In this document: positions 37,674 through 46,939 of the stretch, piece by piece | Numbering within the stretch: position 1 is the stretch's first letter | Layout: each line of letters starts with the position of its first letter | Assembly: GCF_020524085.2 (NCBI RefSeq) | Contig: NZ_CP129016.1 | Location: 3,652,001 to 3,716,000 of the forward strand | Direction: 5' to 3' | DNA from: Halobacillus litoralis | GTDB lineage: Bacteria > Bacillota > Bacilli > Bacillales > Halobacillaceae | DNA: 64,000 nucleotides | Program-made: the position numbers and the translations under genes | Notes under the pieces: generated by a model | The model's input: only the letters and a program-made list of their open reading frames with translations | Told to the model about the DNA's origin: nothing | The model's database searches: none

Positions 37674-37715
37674 AAAAAAGCCAGAATTGAGTATTCCCCT
37701 CAATTCTGGCTTTTC
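37674..37715. terminator. bidirectional terminator between trpS and yjbA
   Basis: AAGCCAGAATTGAG pairs exactly with CTCAATTCTGGCTT across TATTCCC, with A- and T-runs. The yjbA stop lies within it. Confidence 0.9.
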
Positions 37716-38461
37716 ATATGTTGAGAAACCCCTTCATTCTCCCCTTGCCATATCGTTTCAAAGAAAGCCTGCCCTTTCACCATCTTTTTGCATAGTTCTT
37801 CGTGAGCCATTGACCATCCATTACATGTTCCTTCATATAAACGGTCCCATGCTTCATCATTTGAGAATTGCTTTATGGTCGGATATTGCGCAGGGTTCCA
37901 TTCCGTCAGCCAATAGCGGATTTCTTCGGGATGATCTGATTGCTTCAACTGATCGAGTGCCATCATCAAAAGCTGTTTTAGTTGTCGTTCTCTCCGTGTC
38001 AATCCTGACATTTTCCTAGGGTCTAATGATAATATATGATGTTCTTTTAAAACTTTTTCTTCTATTAAATAGTGCTCAGGTTCTTTTCCTTGTACCATTT
38101 CAAATACAAGACGCTCTTGTCTGGGAATTAAACGGCTCTTCTTAACTGGAAGTGTGTAGCCAATCGTATCAAATACCAGGACATCCTTGCCATTCGTTAC
38201 AACTGCTGCATATTCAACCGTGTGACGTTCTTGATTTTTCTTCATGTACGTTTTGCGATGGACATCCTGAAGCAGCGATGCTGGTAGATCTTGCAAATCA
38301 TTCTCAATAAAATTGAATAGTTCATCACTGATTAAAATCAAAGGAATTTGATCGATCAGCTCAATTCCATCCTCTTTGCGCCATTCATGAAAACGACAGA
38401 CGTTATACCCATTCTCTTCACCTTCAAACCAGTTCACCCACAGATCATGCATGTATAACAT
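37700..38461 (-). CDS. yjbA: YjbA, DUF3603/UPF0736 family
   Basis: A 253-residue protein closely like B. subtilis YjbA: it starts MLYMHDLWVNWFEGEENGYNV, has FHEWRKEDGIELIDQ, and shares VFDTIGYTLPVKKSRLIPRQ with it. No signal or membrane segments. The function is unknown; its place between trpS and the fab genes is conserved in Bacillus. The C-terminal codons run into the terminator stem. Confidence 0.9.
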   Translation of the reverse strand: MLYMHDLWVNWFEGEENGYNVCRFHEWRKEDGIELIDQIPLILISDELFNFIENDLQDLPASLLQDVHRKTYMKKNQERHTVEYAAVVTNGKDVLVFDTIGYTLPVKKSRLIPRQERLVFEMVQGKEPEHYLIEEKVLKEHHILSLDPRKMSGLTRRERQLKQLLMMALDQLKQSDHPEEIRYWLTEWNPAQYPTIKQFSNDEAWDRLYEGTCNGWSMAHEELCKKMVKGQAFFETIWQGENEGVSQHMKSQN

Positions 38462-38551
38462 TTCGGACCCTCACTTTCACTCGGTGATCTCTTTTGGTTA
38501 CATTATGACCAATGCTGGCTTTTTTATTCTTTGAATCCATATTTTAGAAAA

Positions 38552-38752
38552 TTAATCTTCCATAAGAATTAAGGCTGTCGTAATGAATATCAACCCGACA
38601 GGAAAAAAATAGCACTCTACCCGTGTGCGGATCAGGATAAAGAATTCAATCCAATTCAACCCGGCAGGAACGAGATTCAAATACGTGATTGTTACCGTTC
38701 CTCCTGCAACAGCAAAACCGAAACCAGTTAATAGCAGCATCCAGTACCACAT
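38552..38752 (-). CDS. small membrane protein, 66 aa
   Basis: A 66-residue protein with two hydrophobic helices (about 3-25 and 49-63). It has an AAGGGG site 9 bases before the ATG. It lies between yjbA and the LCP gene, convergent with neither. No family recognised. Confidence 0.6.
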   Translation of the reverse strand: MWYWMLLLTGFGFAVAGGTVTITYLNLVPAGLNWIEFFILIRTRVECYFFPVGLIFITTALILMED

Positions 38753-38932
38753 AACTTCATCCCCTTCGGCTCGTCCTCCTATTGCTATCTTATGAAAGCA
38801 AATGCCTTGTCATGCGGTGAATTCCCTTTAAATCCTAGTCTTTACTTCATTGGCAAGAACAGGTACATTTAATACCAGGCAGAATTTAACAAACAAGCTT
38901 TTTTAGTGGATACGTTTGAAAGGGTGATGAAA

Positions 38933-39928
38933 GTGTCGCAGTCGAGATCCTTGCAGAAACGCAGCAAGAAAAGGCGAAAGCGCAAATTATTTATTGGTAT
39001 GTATGCTCTTATCTTTTTACTAATCATCAGTTACTCTGGGTACGAATACTTAGCAGGTAAGCATCAAGCAAAGAGTCAACAGGCTTCCGCTGCCGAAAGT
39101 ATCGATCAGGTAGAAGCGGTCGAAAGTATCTATAAAGAGGACTTCAATGGAAGAGATAATGGGGACGGTAAGATGACCGTTCTGTTATTAGGAGTCGATC
39201 AACGAGGGGCAGAGATTGCAAGGACGGACACGATCATGGTCGCAGAATATGATCCCGTTTCAAAAGAAGCAAAGGTCGCTTCTTTAATGAGGGACCTTTA
39301 CGTTGAGATCCCCGGGCACGGATACAACAAACTGAATGCCGCATTCGCTTTAGGGGGCCCTGAACTTCTCCGTGAGACTATTGAAGTGAATCTAGGTATT
39401 GAAACCGAATATTACTCAATCGTGGACTTTCAAGGGTATACGCAGATTGTAGACACTTTATCTCCAGATGGCATGAAAGTGGATGTAGAAAAGAACATGC
39501 AGTACCGATCTGGAGATGGAACAACAGACATCCAATTACACCAAGGAACACAGACCCTAAACGGAGAAGAACTCCTTGGTTATGTGAGATATCGCAGTGA
39601 TGCACGAGGAGATTTTGCCAGAGTAGAAAGACAGCAGAAGGTTATTCAATTGTTGAAGGATGAACTCCTCTCTTTTCAAGGAGTTCTGAAAGCTCCACGG
39701 TTGATTGGGAACATTCAGCCTTATATTGATACGAACCTAGGTGGAAGTAAAATGATCCAGGTTGGTAAAGACCTTTTGCTAAATCCTGTGGAATCCATGG
39801 ATATGATCAGCATCCCTACCACTGATAATGTATGGGATGAACGGAAGCCTTACCCGATCGGGCTGGTGCTTAATCACGATGAAGAATCTACGAAACAAAC
39901 GCTTCACCAATTTTTTGAACAGGAATAA
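38933..39928 (+). CDS. LCP family (LytR-CpsA-Psr) phosphotransferase
   Basis: A 331-residue membrane-anchored LCP protein. A basic N-terminus (RSKKRRKRK) and one helix (about 23-42) place the catalytic domain outside the cell. Motifs VLLLGVDQRGAEIARTDTIM and YRSDARGDFARVERQQKVI carry the Asp and Arg residues that bind the pyrophosphate of lipid-linked polymer. The enzyme attaches wall teichoic acid or other anionic polymer to peptidoglycan. GTG 38933 is preferred: AAAGGG stands 8 bases off, whereas the ATG before it is too near. Confidence 0.88.
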   Translation: MSQSRSLQKRSKKRRKRKLFIGMYALIFLLIISYSGYEYLAGKHQAKSQQASAAESIDQVEAVESIYKEDFNGRDNGDGKMTVLLLGVDQRGAEIARTDTIMVAEYDPVSKEAKVASLMRDLYVEIPGHGYNKLNAAFALGGPELLRETIEVNLGIETEYYSIVDFQGYTQIVDTLSPDGMKVDVEKNMQYRSGDGTTDIQLHQGTQTLNGEELLGYVRYRSDARGDFARVERQQKVIQLLKDELLSFQGVLKAPRLIGNIQPYIDTNLGGSKMIQVGKDLLLNPVESMDMISIPTTDNVWDERKPYPIGLVLNHDEESTKQTLHQFFEQE

Positions 39929-39968
39929 AGAAACCCGATGTCTGGCTTGCAGACATCGGGCTTTTTTT
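39929..39968. terminator. bidirectional terminator between LCP gene and fabF
   Basis: CCCGATGTCTG (39934-39944) and CAGACATCGGG (39950-39960), 11-base perfect stem, T7. The fabF stop lies in the T-run. Confidence 0.9.
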
Positions 39969-41211
39969 ATTCTTCGTACTTTTGGAAAATAAGACTAGCA
40001 TTGTGGCCGCCAAACCCGAGCGAGTTACTCATCACAGTGTTCACGTCTTGTTTACGTGCCTCATTCGGAACATAATCAAGATCACACTCCGGATCTGGAG
40101 TTTCGTAGTTGATCGTTGGAGGCAGTATTCCATCGTTAATAGCTTTTAAAGAAATGACTGCTTCAACCGCACCTGCAGCACCTAAAAGGTGACCAGTCAT
40201 AGATTTAGTCGAAGAAATCGCAAATTTATTCGCATGTTCTTGGAATACTGTCTTGGCAGCATGTGTTTCGAATTTATCATTCAGTTCTGTGGACGTTCCG
40301 TGAGCGTTCAAGTAATCGATATCTTCCGGTTTCAAACCAGCATCATCAATCGCTTGTCTCATTGCACGCGCCGCACCGTCTCCTTCAGGTGCCGGAGAAG
40401 TGATGTGATAAGCATCTCCTGTTGAACCATAGCCTTTCAGCTCGCCATAGATTTTCGCTCCACGTTTTTTCGCGGATTCCAGCGTTTCCATGATCAAAAT
40501 CCCTGCTCCTTCACCCATGACAAAACCATCACGGTTTTTATCAAATGGACGACTTGCTGTTTGAGGATCTTCATTGAGAGACAGGGCACGCGCAGCTGCG
40601 AATCCTGCAAAAGACATTTTGTTCATAGGCGCTTCCGTACCACCAGCGATCATGATGTCCGCATCGCCGCGTTGGATCACTTTAAAAGCATCTCCAATGG
40701 AGTTTGCTCCTGATGAACATGCGGTAACTGTACAGGAGTTGATCCCTTTAGCACCGAGAGCAATGGATACTTGACCTGCAGCCATATCAGGAATCATCAT
40801 CGGTATGAAAAACGGACTGACGCGGCGGTAGCCTTTTTTCTGGAATGTCTCAAATTGAGACTCGTATGTTCCCATTCCGCCAATACCGGATCCAATCCAG
40901 ACGCCTGTTCTGTGAGCCACATCATCTGTAATTTCAAGGTTCGCATCCTCAACGGCCATATGGGCAGCGACCATCGCATATTGGACAAACGGGTCCATTC
41001 GGCGCGCATCTTTACGATCTACATAATCAGAAGGGTCGAAGTCTTTCAGTTCAGCTGCCACGTGTACAGGATAATCTTCTTTATTGACCTTAGTGATTTC
41101 CCCTACTCCGGACACACCATTTTTAATACTGTTCCACATTTCTTCTACCGAATTACCGACGGGAGTAACGGCTCCCATTCCGGTAATGACAACACGATGT
41201 TTATCCATCAT
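39967..41211 (-). CDS. fabF: 3-oxoacyl-ACP synthase II, FabF
   Basis: A 414-residue beta-ketoacyl-ACP synthase II. The catalytic Cys is in [15 protein letters not shown]; the two histidines are in [11 protein letters not shown] and [14 protein letters not shown]. It carries out chain elongation from malonyl-ACP. RBS AAGGAGG 7 bases before ATG 41211. It follows fabH by 15 bases in one operon, controlled by the FapR-like site at 42204. Matches fabF of B. subtilis in order. Confidence 0.96.
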   Translation of the reverse strand: MMDKHRVVITGMGAVTPVGNSVEEMWNSIKNGVSGVGEITKVNKEDYPVHVAAELKDFDPSDYVDRKDARRMDPFVQYAMVAAHMAVEDANLEITDDVAHRTGVWIGSGIGGMGTYESQFETFQKKGYRRVSPFFIPMMIPDMAAGQVSIALGAKGINSCTVTACSSGANSIGDAFKVIQRGDADIMIAGGTEAPMNKMSFAGFAAARALSLNEDPQTASRPFDKNRDGFVMGEGAGILIMETLESAKKRGAKIYGELKGYGSTGDAYHITSPAPEGDGAARAMRQAIDDAGLKPEDIDYLNAHGTSTELNDKFETHAAKTVFQEHANKFAISSTKSMTGHLLGAAGAVEAVISLKAINDGILPPTINYETPDPECDLDYVPNEARKQDVNTVMSNSLGFGGHNASLIFQKYEE

Positions 41212-41226
41212 TTTATTCCTCCTTGG

Positions 41227-42165
41227 TTACTTACCCCATCGAAGGGCAACGGCTCCCCATGTGAGCCCGCCACCGAATCCGACAAGAACGACTAGATCAT
41301 TTTCTTTAATCTTACCTGCCTTCACGTCCTCTGACAAAGCGATTGGAATAGACGCTGAAGATGTGTTCCCATAACGCTTCACCTGCGTAGACATTTTTTC
41401 TTCAGGGATTCCTAAGCGTTGCCTTGCCGCTTCCATTATTCTTATGTTCGCCTGGTGTGGCACTAAATAGTCAACATCCTGTTCACTCAGTCCAATTTTT
41501 TTAACAACATTGACCGAGGACTCAGGCATTTGTCTCACCGCGAACTTGAATACTTCACGACCATTCATAAACAATGTGTCCTCAGGTGTTTGATACAAGT
41601 GAGGTCCACCCGATCCGTCTGCCCCAAGTTCAAAGGAAAGAATTCCTTTATCATCACTAACCGGTCCAATGACTGCGGCTCCTGCTCCATCACCAAAAAG
41701 AACGCATGTGTTACGGTCGGTCCAATCTGTAATTTTAGAAAGTTTCTCAACCCCTACGACAAGAACATTCTTGTAGGCATTCGTTTCAATGAATTGCTTA
41801 GCTGTGATGACACCATACATGAACCCAGCACAGGCGGCACTTAAGTCCATAGCCGCCACTTTGTTAGCACCAAGCCTATGTTGAAGCATGGCAGCTACAG
41901 ATGGGAATGGTGTATCCGGTGTAACTGTAGCAACGAGGATCATATCAAGCTCCTCTGCTTTCATATCCGCATCTTTCAAAGCTTCTTCTGCTGCACGAAA
42001 AGCTAGGTCAGAAGTATCCATATCATCTGCAGCGATGCGACGTTCTTCAATCCCTGTTCGTGTACGAATCCACTCATCACTCGTATCCACCATTTTCTCC
42101 AAGTCTTTATTCGTCAGAACTTTTTCAGGCGCATAGTGTCCAATGCCCAAGAATCCTGCATTCAT
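41227..42165 (-). CDS. fabH: 3-oxoacyl-ACP synthase III, FabH
   Basis: A 312-residue KAS III that condenses acyl-CoA with malonyl-ACP to start fatty-acid synthesis. Catalytic Cys in [12 protein letters not shown], His in [16 protein letters not shown] and Asn in [13 protein letters not shown]. In Bacilli it prefers branched-chain starter CoAs. RBS AAGGGG. First gene of the fabHF operon. Confidence 0.96.
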   Translation of the reverse strand: MNAGFLGIGHYAPEKVLTNKDLEKMVDTSDEWIRTRTGIEERRIAADDMDTSDLAFRAAEEALKDADMKAEELDMILVATVTPDTPFPSVAAMLQHRLGANKVAAMDLSAACAGFMYGVITAKQFIETNAYKNVLVVGVEKLSKITDWTDRNTCVLFGDGAGAAVIGPVSDDKGILSFELGADGSGGPHLYQTPEDTLFMNGREVFKFAVRQMPESSVNVVKKIGLSEQDVDYLVPHQANIRIMEAARQRLGIPEEKMSTQVKRYGNTSSASIPIALSEDVKAGKIKENDLVVLVGFGGGLTWGAVALRWGK

Positions 42166-42203
42166 ATATTCATCCCCTTAAAGGTAATATCTAATATCAA
42201 TTC

Positions 42204-42220
42204 TTATGACTTGGTACTAA
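42204..42220 (-). promoter_or_regulatory. FapR-like operator upstream of fabHF
   Basis: TTATGACTTGGTACTAA matches 14 of 17 positions of the palindrome TTAGTACCTGGTACTAA that I recall for FapR. It lies about 40 bases before the fabH start. Confidence 0.65.
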
Positions 42221-42358
42221 TTTTAATTCATCTTGGACTAATCTGCAAGTTTTCTAACAGAGGATCCTTGAACTCGTACTTCTTTTTATTTTCTGTTGTA
42301 CCTGCCTACAAAATACAGGGCGTTCTTTCATAAATTGTAACAGAGGAGGTGTGCTTGT

Positions 42359-42538
42359 ATGGGCAAAAGAAAGTCATCCCCATTTGATGATTTTTGGGGA
42401 TTCCGTCAGCAAGAAGAAGAAAACGAAGGGACGAAGAATTCGCAACCGAAACTCAATGATCTCTTTCAAGAAGCTTCAAAAACATGGAAATCCGTGTCAC
42501 CGATGATCAAACCAATGATGGATAAGTTCAAGAAATAA
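42359..42538 (+). CDS. small charged protein, 59 aa
   Basis: A 59-residue protein starting MGKRKSSPFDDFWGFRQQ and ending MMDKFKK, with good AGGAGGTG at the right distance from ATG 42359. It lies between fabH and med, the slot taken by yjzB in B. subtilis, though I cannot confirm that identity. Hydrophilic, no membrane segment. A strong terminator follows 33 bases on. Confidence 0.72.
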   Translation: MGKRKSSPFDDFWGFRQQEEENEGTKNSQPKLNDLFQEASKTWKSVSPMIKPMMDKFKK

Positions 42539-42570
42539 AGATTAGTTCCCTAAAACTGACTTGAATTCAT

Positions 42571-42613
42571 AAAAAAACCTCTGAAGCTGTTTATCTGCTT
42601 CAGAGGTTTCTTT
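42571..42613. terminator. bidirectional terminator between the 42359 gene and med
   Basis: AAACCTCTGAAGC (42575-42587) and GCTTCAGAGGTTT (42597-42609) with A7 on the left and TTTCTTT at the right. Confidence 0.9.
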
Positions 42614-43562
42614 ATGGAAGTTCTCCTGTTTCTTTATAAGTTTCTACGACTTCTTCCATTCTACTACGGAATTTTTCTGGAATAGTTGGGCTGTATTCCC
42701 CCATTTTTATTGCGCCTTCCTGAAAATCGAACGTAAGCATTTCCCCAGGTAAGTCTCCGTTCATATAACGCTCCATCGCTAGTTTATAAACTTCATCTAC
42801 CTTTTGGACGGTACTTGTGAGCACCGTATTTTCAGCAACGGAAGATTGGTCCTCTACATAACCGATGGCATAACGCCCGTCATTTTGCGCCTGTTCAATG
42901 ACCGCAACATTAAAAACATCTCCGGCTGGATAAAAAACATCCGCGCCCTCTTCTTTCATCGATTCATAATACATGAGGGCCATTTCTGTATTTTCCCAGC
43001 TGTTTGTAAGTGAAATGTCGACTTCGGCCTCCGGGTTTTGATGAATCACACCTTCATAAAAACCTTCTACTTCTGGTTGCCATTCAAATGCTCCAATGAT
43101 TCCAACACGATCCGATTGTGTCATCTCCCCGGCTATCATGCCTGCAAAAAATCCCATGGCTTGTGCATCGAAATTGAGGCTTGTTACATTTTCCGCTGAG
43201 AATTGGCCATTAAAGTAGACGAAATCCATCTCAGGATAAACCTCATGCAATTCCCTGAAGTGATTGCCATACAAGCTGCTATGACCGAAGATCACGTCAA
43301 TGCCTTTGGCGGCAAACTCATCAATTGCCTCGGCGGTATGTTTATATGTGCGTATTCCTTCTTTAAAATAAATGTCTACTCCATATTCCTCCTGGATGGC
43401 TTGCAATCCTTTGTATCCCTGCTGTCCCCATGCTTTATCATGAATGGTCGTTTCGACAAGCATGCCGACTTTTATATCTTTTTTATAATCCGGAAGACCT
43501 TGACATGCGACAAGGAAAAATAATAGAGAGAGGATCATGATGGACTGTAATTTCACATTCAA
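42612..43562 (-). CDS. med: Med-like BMP/PnrA family lipoprotein
   Basis: A 316-residue lipoprotein. The signal has a lipobox LVAC with Cys20. The rest is a PnrA/BMP-type periplasmic-binding fold (KVGMLVETTIHDKAWGQQGYKGL ... VIFGHSSLYGNHF ... GIIGAFEWQP). B. subtilis Med stimulates competence gene comK expression. Here med is followed by no comZ reading frame. Gene order fabH - small gene - med matches Bacillus. Confidence 0.87.
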   Translation of the reverse strand: MNVKLQSIMILSLLFFLVACQGLPDYKKDIKVGMLVETTIHDKAWGQQGYKGLQAIQEEYGVDIYFKEGIRTYKHTAEAIDEFAAKGIDVIFGHSSLYGNHFRELHEVYPEMDFVYFNGQFSAENVTSLNFDAQAMGFFAGMIAGEMTQSDRVGIIGAFEWQPEVEGFYEGVIHQNPEAEVDISLTNSWENTEMALMYYESMKEEGADVFYPAGDVFNVAVIEQAQNDGRYAIGYVEDQSSVAENTVLTSTVQKVDEVYKLAMERYMNGDLPGEMLTFDFQEGAIKMGEYSPTIPEKFRSRMEEVVETYKETGELP

Positions 43563-43643
43563 GCACTCCTAAGTACCTACTTATATCCTCTCCCTATTCT
43601 ACATTTTTTTCATGACAAAAGTAAATGACCAACATTGAAAGCA

Positions 43644-44165
43644 TTAGATTCTCTGAAGCAGCAACTCACACCGCCACAATGCCTCCACTCTTTCTTTAAC
43701 GATCCCCTTATCATCCGCTCGTTTTTCTAGGCGAAACGGTTGCTGATCTAAAAAGCTTTTTAGGAAAGTATCCATAAAGTCTCCAATGTAGGTCGCCTGT
43801 TGATCCGTAATCCATTGGAGAAGCTCATCTTTTTCCTTCGCCCCTGTCTTACAGATATCCATCCATTCACCATAGAGAAGGGGGATTTCAATCCAATCCC
43901 TTTCTGTATCTCCCTGCCTGACTAACAGGCCGTCATCGACCAAGTCCACTTCCCATTCATCATTCGATTGTTGGACATGATTTTCTTTATCACTTCGTTG
44001 AAAAAAATGCTGAAAATTACTATTTCTGCCTACATACATATATAGTAGATCACTCTTCGAATCCACGATGGGGTCGATACCGATGACTTCGATTCCTTCT
44101 TGAAGAAGACTTGACGTCAAATGATATCCAATCCAATGAAAGCAAGGGTTAATGGTCACCATCAT
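43644..44165 (-). CDS. hypothetical protein, YjaV-like position
   Basis: A 173-residue protein. The start, MMVTINPCFHWIGYHLTSSLLQEGIEVIGID, looks like the N-terminus of a nucleotide-sugar epimerase with no catalytic part following; the rest is polar. It lies between med and yjzD, where B. subtilis has yjaV. I do not recognise the family with confidence. Confidence 0.55.
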   Translation of the reverse strand: MMVTINPCFHWIGYHLTSSLLQEGIEVIGIDPIVDSKSDLLYMYVGRNSNFQHFFQRSDKENHVQQSNDEWEVDLVDDGLLVRQGDTERDWIEIPLLYGEWMDICKTGAKEKDELLQWITDQQATYIGDFMDTFLKSFLDQQPFRLEKRADDKGIVKERVEALWRCELLLQRI

Positions 44166-44297
44166 AGGCTATCCTCCTCTTCCTTGTCTTCCTACATATT
44201 ATTCAATGGAAACCTCAATCATGAAGCGATTTCATATTTCCTTTTCATGTACTCTCTGATATGATAAGGATAGATTGTGTATAAAATGAGGTGAATA

Positions 44298-44477
44298 ATG
44301 ATGCGGATGATTTGGACAATCATTTGGGCTTTCCTATTGAGCTTAATGGCCGCTTATGTAGTCAGTAACATGGCTGGGAGCAGTTTCGCTTTCTCCCAAG
44401 TCATCATTATGACAATTCTTTTCACCCTTGCTGCAGTTGTTCTTGGGGAAGGAATCATCAAAGAAGAAGAAGCATAA
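44298..44477 (+). CDS. yjzD: DUF2929 family small membrane protein YjzD
   Basis: A 59-residue protein with two hydrophobic segments and a charged tail (GEGIIKEEEA), similar to Bacillus YjzD (DUF2929). AGGTG precedes the first ATG; the second ATG codon is the next one. It is encoded on the plus strand, divergent from the 43644 gene. A hairpin follows. Function unknown. Confidence 0.8.
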   Translation: MMRMIWTIIWAFLLSLMAAYVVSNMAGSSFAFSQVIIMTILFTLAAVVLGEGIIKEEEA

Positions 44478-44489
44478 GCCACACTCAAG

Positions 44490-44519
44490 CGTTGCTATCC
44501 TTCGGGAGGCAACGTTTTT
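44490..44519 (+). terminator. terminator of yjzD
   Basis: CGTTGC (44490-44495) and GCAACG (44509-44514) with inner TCC-TTCG-GGA, followed by T5. Confidence 0.75.
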
Positions 44520-44672
44520 CATTTGGAAAATGATGAAATCCTCCTCTAGCCACAGGCACAAGGTTCCTTTATAATCGGAGAATACGTGAACAAACTCACA
44601 ATTGTTCTATCAACATAAATAGGAAATATAGATATACAAAAGGAATACAGACGGGCAGGAGGAACAAATAGT

Positions 44673-45491
44673 ATGGAACAACTATGGTTGATTATTAAAT
44701 ATTTATTTTTGGGGATCTTTCAAGGATTTACTGAACCAATACCGATTTCATCCAGTGGCCATTTGGTCATTGCACAGGAATTACTAGGGGTTGAACTGGA
44801 AGGACTTACCTTTGAGGTACTAGTGAACTTTGGGTCTCTTGTAGCGGTTTTAATCATCTACCGGGAAGATCTCATTCGATTGATTCAAAATGGATTCGGA
44901 TACTTATTCCATCGCAGCCAACGCGATCAACAGCAGAAAGATGATTTTGATTTCATCATCTATCTAATCATAGGAACGATTCCGGCTGGGGTGCTCGGCG
45001 TTCTTCTAGGAGATGCTATTGAAGTTTTATCTACCGTTCAAACAGTAGGCATCACCTTGATCATCACAGGAATTGCCCTTTGGTTAATTCGTAACATGAG
45101 AGGACGTAAAGGCGACGGACAATTAACGTGGAAGGATGCCTTGATTGTTGGGATTGGACAAGCAGTCGCTCTGATACCGGGAATAAGCCGCTCAGGAGCA
45201 ACGATTGTTGCCGCTATGTTTTTAGGAATGAAACAAGAAACAGCTCTGCGTTTCTCGTTCTTGTTATTTATCCCTGTCAGTCTCGGCACCATGCTACTAT
45301 CCATTGAAGATGTCATTCATCACGCAAGTGCTGAAAATGCCTGGTTCGCTTATATTATGGCCTTTGCGGGATCTGTCGTCGCTTCGTATTTCTCATTAAA
45401 ATGGTTCATGGGCATCATGGCTCGTGGCAATCTGAAATACTTTGCGTTTTACTGTTTTATCGTAGGTGGACTTGTCGTGCTATTCTTATAA
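44673..45491 (+). CDS. uppP: undecaprenyl-diphosphatase UppP
   Basis: A 272-residue polytopic membrane phosphatase (UppP/BacA). Motifs: [19 protein letters not shown] at about 19-37 and [17 protein letters not shown] at about 169-185. It recycles undecaprenyl pyrophosphate for peptidoglycan and teichoic acid synthesis, and confers some bacitracin resistance. RBS AGGAGG. Monocistronic, ended by the shared terminator with moaD. Confidence 0.93.
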   Translation: MEQLWLIIKYLFLGIFQGFTEPIPISSSGHLVIAQELLGVELEGLTFEVLVNFGSLVAVLIIYREDLIRLIQNGFGYLFHRSQRDQQQKDDFDFIIYLIIGTIPAGVLGVLLGDAIEVLSTVQTVGITLIITGIALWLIRNMRGRKGDGQLTWKDALIVGIGQAVALIPGISRSGATIVAAMFLGMKQETALRFSFLLFIPVSLGTMLLSIEDVIHHASAENAWFAYIMAFAGSVVASYFSLKWFMGIMARGNLKYFAFYCFIVGGLVVLFL

Positions 45492-45492
45492 A

Positions 45493-45537
45493 TTTTAAAA
45501 AGCCAGTACAACTCTAATGGTTGTACTGGCTTTTTCT
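45493..45537. terminator. bidirectional terminator between uppP and moaD
   Basis: AAAAAGCCAGTACAAC and GTTGTACTGGCTTTTT around TCTAATG. The current moaD frame reads through this stem to its stop. Confidence 0.9.
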
Positions 45538-45792
45538 TATAGAATGACTGCATGGATTTAACCCCCCACTAACCGGAGGAATAAAAGCGATAATATCTCC
45601 CTCTGTGATGGTTGTATCCTCAGGAGCAAACTCTTCATTGACTGCCATCATACAATTGTTCACTTGGTCGAGCGAATATTCGGAGCGCACTTTTTCTTTT
45701 ACCTCTCCTAAAGTCATACCTGCTGCAGCCAACCTCACTTCATCCGTTCCAATCGCTTCCTTCAATCCCGCAAAAAATAAGAGTGTATTCAT
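45514..45792 (-). CDS. moaD: molybdopterin synthase small subunit MoaD, C-terminus altered
   Basis: A ubiquitin-fold sulfur carrier. The first 77 residues (MNTLLFFAGLKEAIGTDEVR to IPPVSGG) are a normal MoaD ending in the required Gly-Gly, but the frame does not stop there: it continues 15 residues (LNPCSHSIRKSQYNH) into the terminator. At the Gly-Gly the DNA holds a run of six G (45562-45567, C6 on plus). With one G fewer the frame reads VSGG then TAA at 45558-45560. MoaD must end in Gly-Gly to be adenylated and carry the thiocarboxylate, so the form written here would be inactive. Start ATG 45792 overlaps the moaE stop. Confidence 0.85.
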   Translation of the reverse strand: MNTLLFFAGLKEAIGTDEVRLAAAGMTLGEVKEKVRSEYSLDQVNNCMMAVNEEFAPEDTTITEGDIIAFIPPVSGGLNPCSHSIRKSQYNH

Positions 45793-46250
45793 CTGATTTC
45801 CTCCTTTAACGGAACCCCCGGCCGGACCTCTTTTTGATCTCCAATCCACTCTTCACCGTCTTCCCAATGTTCCTTTTTCCAAATGGGGACGATCTCCTTG
45901 ATTCTTTCTATTGCATAGCGGCTGGCTTCATAAGAGTCGTTCCGATGGGGAGTGGAAACAGCAATGATTACAGCAATATCCGTAATTTCAAGACGTCCGA
46001 TCCGGTGGGCTATGGCTACTTCTGCACTCGGCCATCGCTGTTCGATTTCTTTGGAAATCTGTTCCAGCTTCTTTTCAGCCATATCTTTATATGTCTCATA
46101 TTGCAAAAAAAGTGTCCGTTTGCCCTTCGTAAATTCTCTTACAGTGCCAATAAATGTATTCACGGCACCCGCCTCTCTTCTGATTACCCTTTTTGTTACT
46201 TCTTCAATCTCAAGAGGTTCTGTTGTAATCCAACAACATTGTTCCATCAT
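45789..46250 (-). CDS. moaE: molybdopterin synthase large subunit MoaE
   Basis: A 153-residue MoaE; with MoaD it turns cyclic pyranopterin phosphate into molybdopterin. Conserved GAVNTFIGTVREFTKGKR, YETYKDMAEKKLEQI, AHRIGRLEITD, and VPIWKKEHWEDGEEWIG (the active-site Lys). Start at the second ATG pair, 46250, with AAGGAGGGGG upstream, overlapping the mobB stop. It overlaps moaD as ATGA. Confidence 0.92.
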   Translation of the reverse strand: MMEQCCWITTEPLEIEEVTKRVIRREAGAVNTFIGTVREFTKGKRTLFLQYETYKDMAEKKLEQISKEIEQRWPSAEVAIAHRIGRLEITDIAVIIAVSTPHRNDSYEASRYAIERIKEIVPIWKKEHWEDGEEWIGDQKEVRPGVPLKEEIR

Positions 46251-46765
46251 GCCCCCTCCTTCGCTAGACGGTAGACTTCTGGTAAGCGCTTTCTCCACTC
46301 TTTGAGAGATATGGCAGGAAAAGATATTTGATCAATCATGCGCTCATCCCAGCAAATGACTAATTGGATATTCGTCAACTGGCCAAGCAGAGGAAGATCT
46401 TCTTCCCTTTTTATAATGACCGCCTTAGGGTAGTGATCCTGCTTGTATCCTTCCACAGCAATTAGATCAGGAGAGAAATGCTCATAAATCTCCACGAGTT
46501 GCGTGAGCGGAAAATCATCTTCGTGAGATAATTCAAGCTGAAATCTCCGTGGGCTGTCCACCCCTGTCAAAAATGCGCCCGATTCATGCAGACGATAACT
46601 ATCTGTATCAAGATGCATGACCTTCAGCGGTTCCTCATGACCATGGTGCTTGATTGCAGCAACTTTCTCACCACGGTCTGTTCCATAGGCAATTAAATCT
46701 GAGAGCAATGAGGTCTTTCCAGTGTTTTTGTAACCGACAATTTGAAAAACCGGCGTTTCGGCCAT
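46247..46765 (-). CDS. mobB: molybdopterin-guanine dinucleotide biosynthesis protein MobB
   Basis: A 172-residue P-loop GTPase-like protein. Walker A is GYKNTGKTSLL at about 11-21. It helps MobA form the guanine dinucleotide cofactor. Start at ATG 46765 behind AAGGAGGG; the upstream frame to 46858 lacks a site and looks non-coding. First gene of a mobB-moaE-moaD run with overlapping junctions. No moaA, moaC, moeA or molybdoenzyme gene is in the window. Confidence 0.9.
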   Translation of the reverse strand: MAETPVFQIVGYKNTGKTSLLSDLIAYGTDRGEKVAAIKHHGHEEPLKVMHLDTDSYRLHESGAFLTGVDSPRRFQLELSHEDDFPLTQLVEIYEHFSPDLIAVEGYKQDHYPKAVIIKREEDLPLLGQLTNIQLVICWDERMIDQISFPAISLKEWRKRLPEVYRLAKEGA

Positions 46766-46891
46766 TCGTCTTCCCTCCTTGGTAATCACTCGCACACGTT
46801 CAATAACAATGGGGCTTGGATGATGTGCACTGGACCGCGAACGGAACAGAAAAGACAACGCTCTTCGCCGGATCTAACTTCCTTTGTTATG

Positions 46892-46925
46892 TAAAAACCC
46901 CTACCGTCGTTGATACGGCAGGGGC
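46892..46925 (-). terminator. terminator of the yitW-like gene
   Basis: Minus-strand CCCCTGCCGT/ACGGTAGGGG (one G-U pair) around ATCAACG, then TTTTTAC. It isolates the mobB run from the upstream gene. Confidence 0.85.
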
Positions 46926-46939
46926 ATATCTTCCATAAA

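Noticed and set aside
46766..46858. Upstream extension of mobB by 31 codons
   Set aside because: The AAGGAGGG site and Walker A position fix the start at 46765; the extension is unlike MobB and is preceded by a terminator-bounded spacer.
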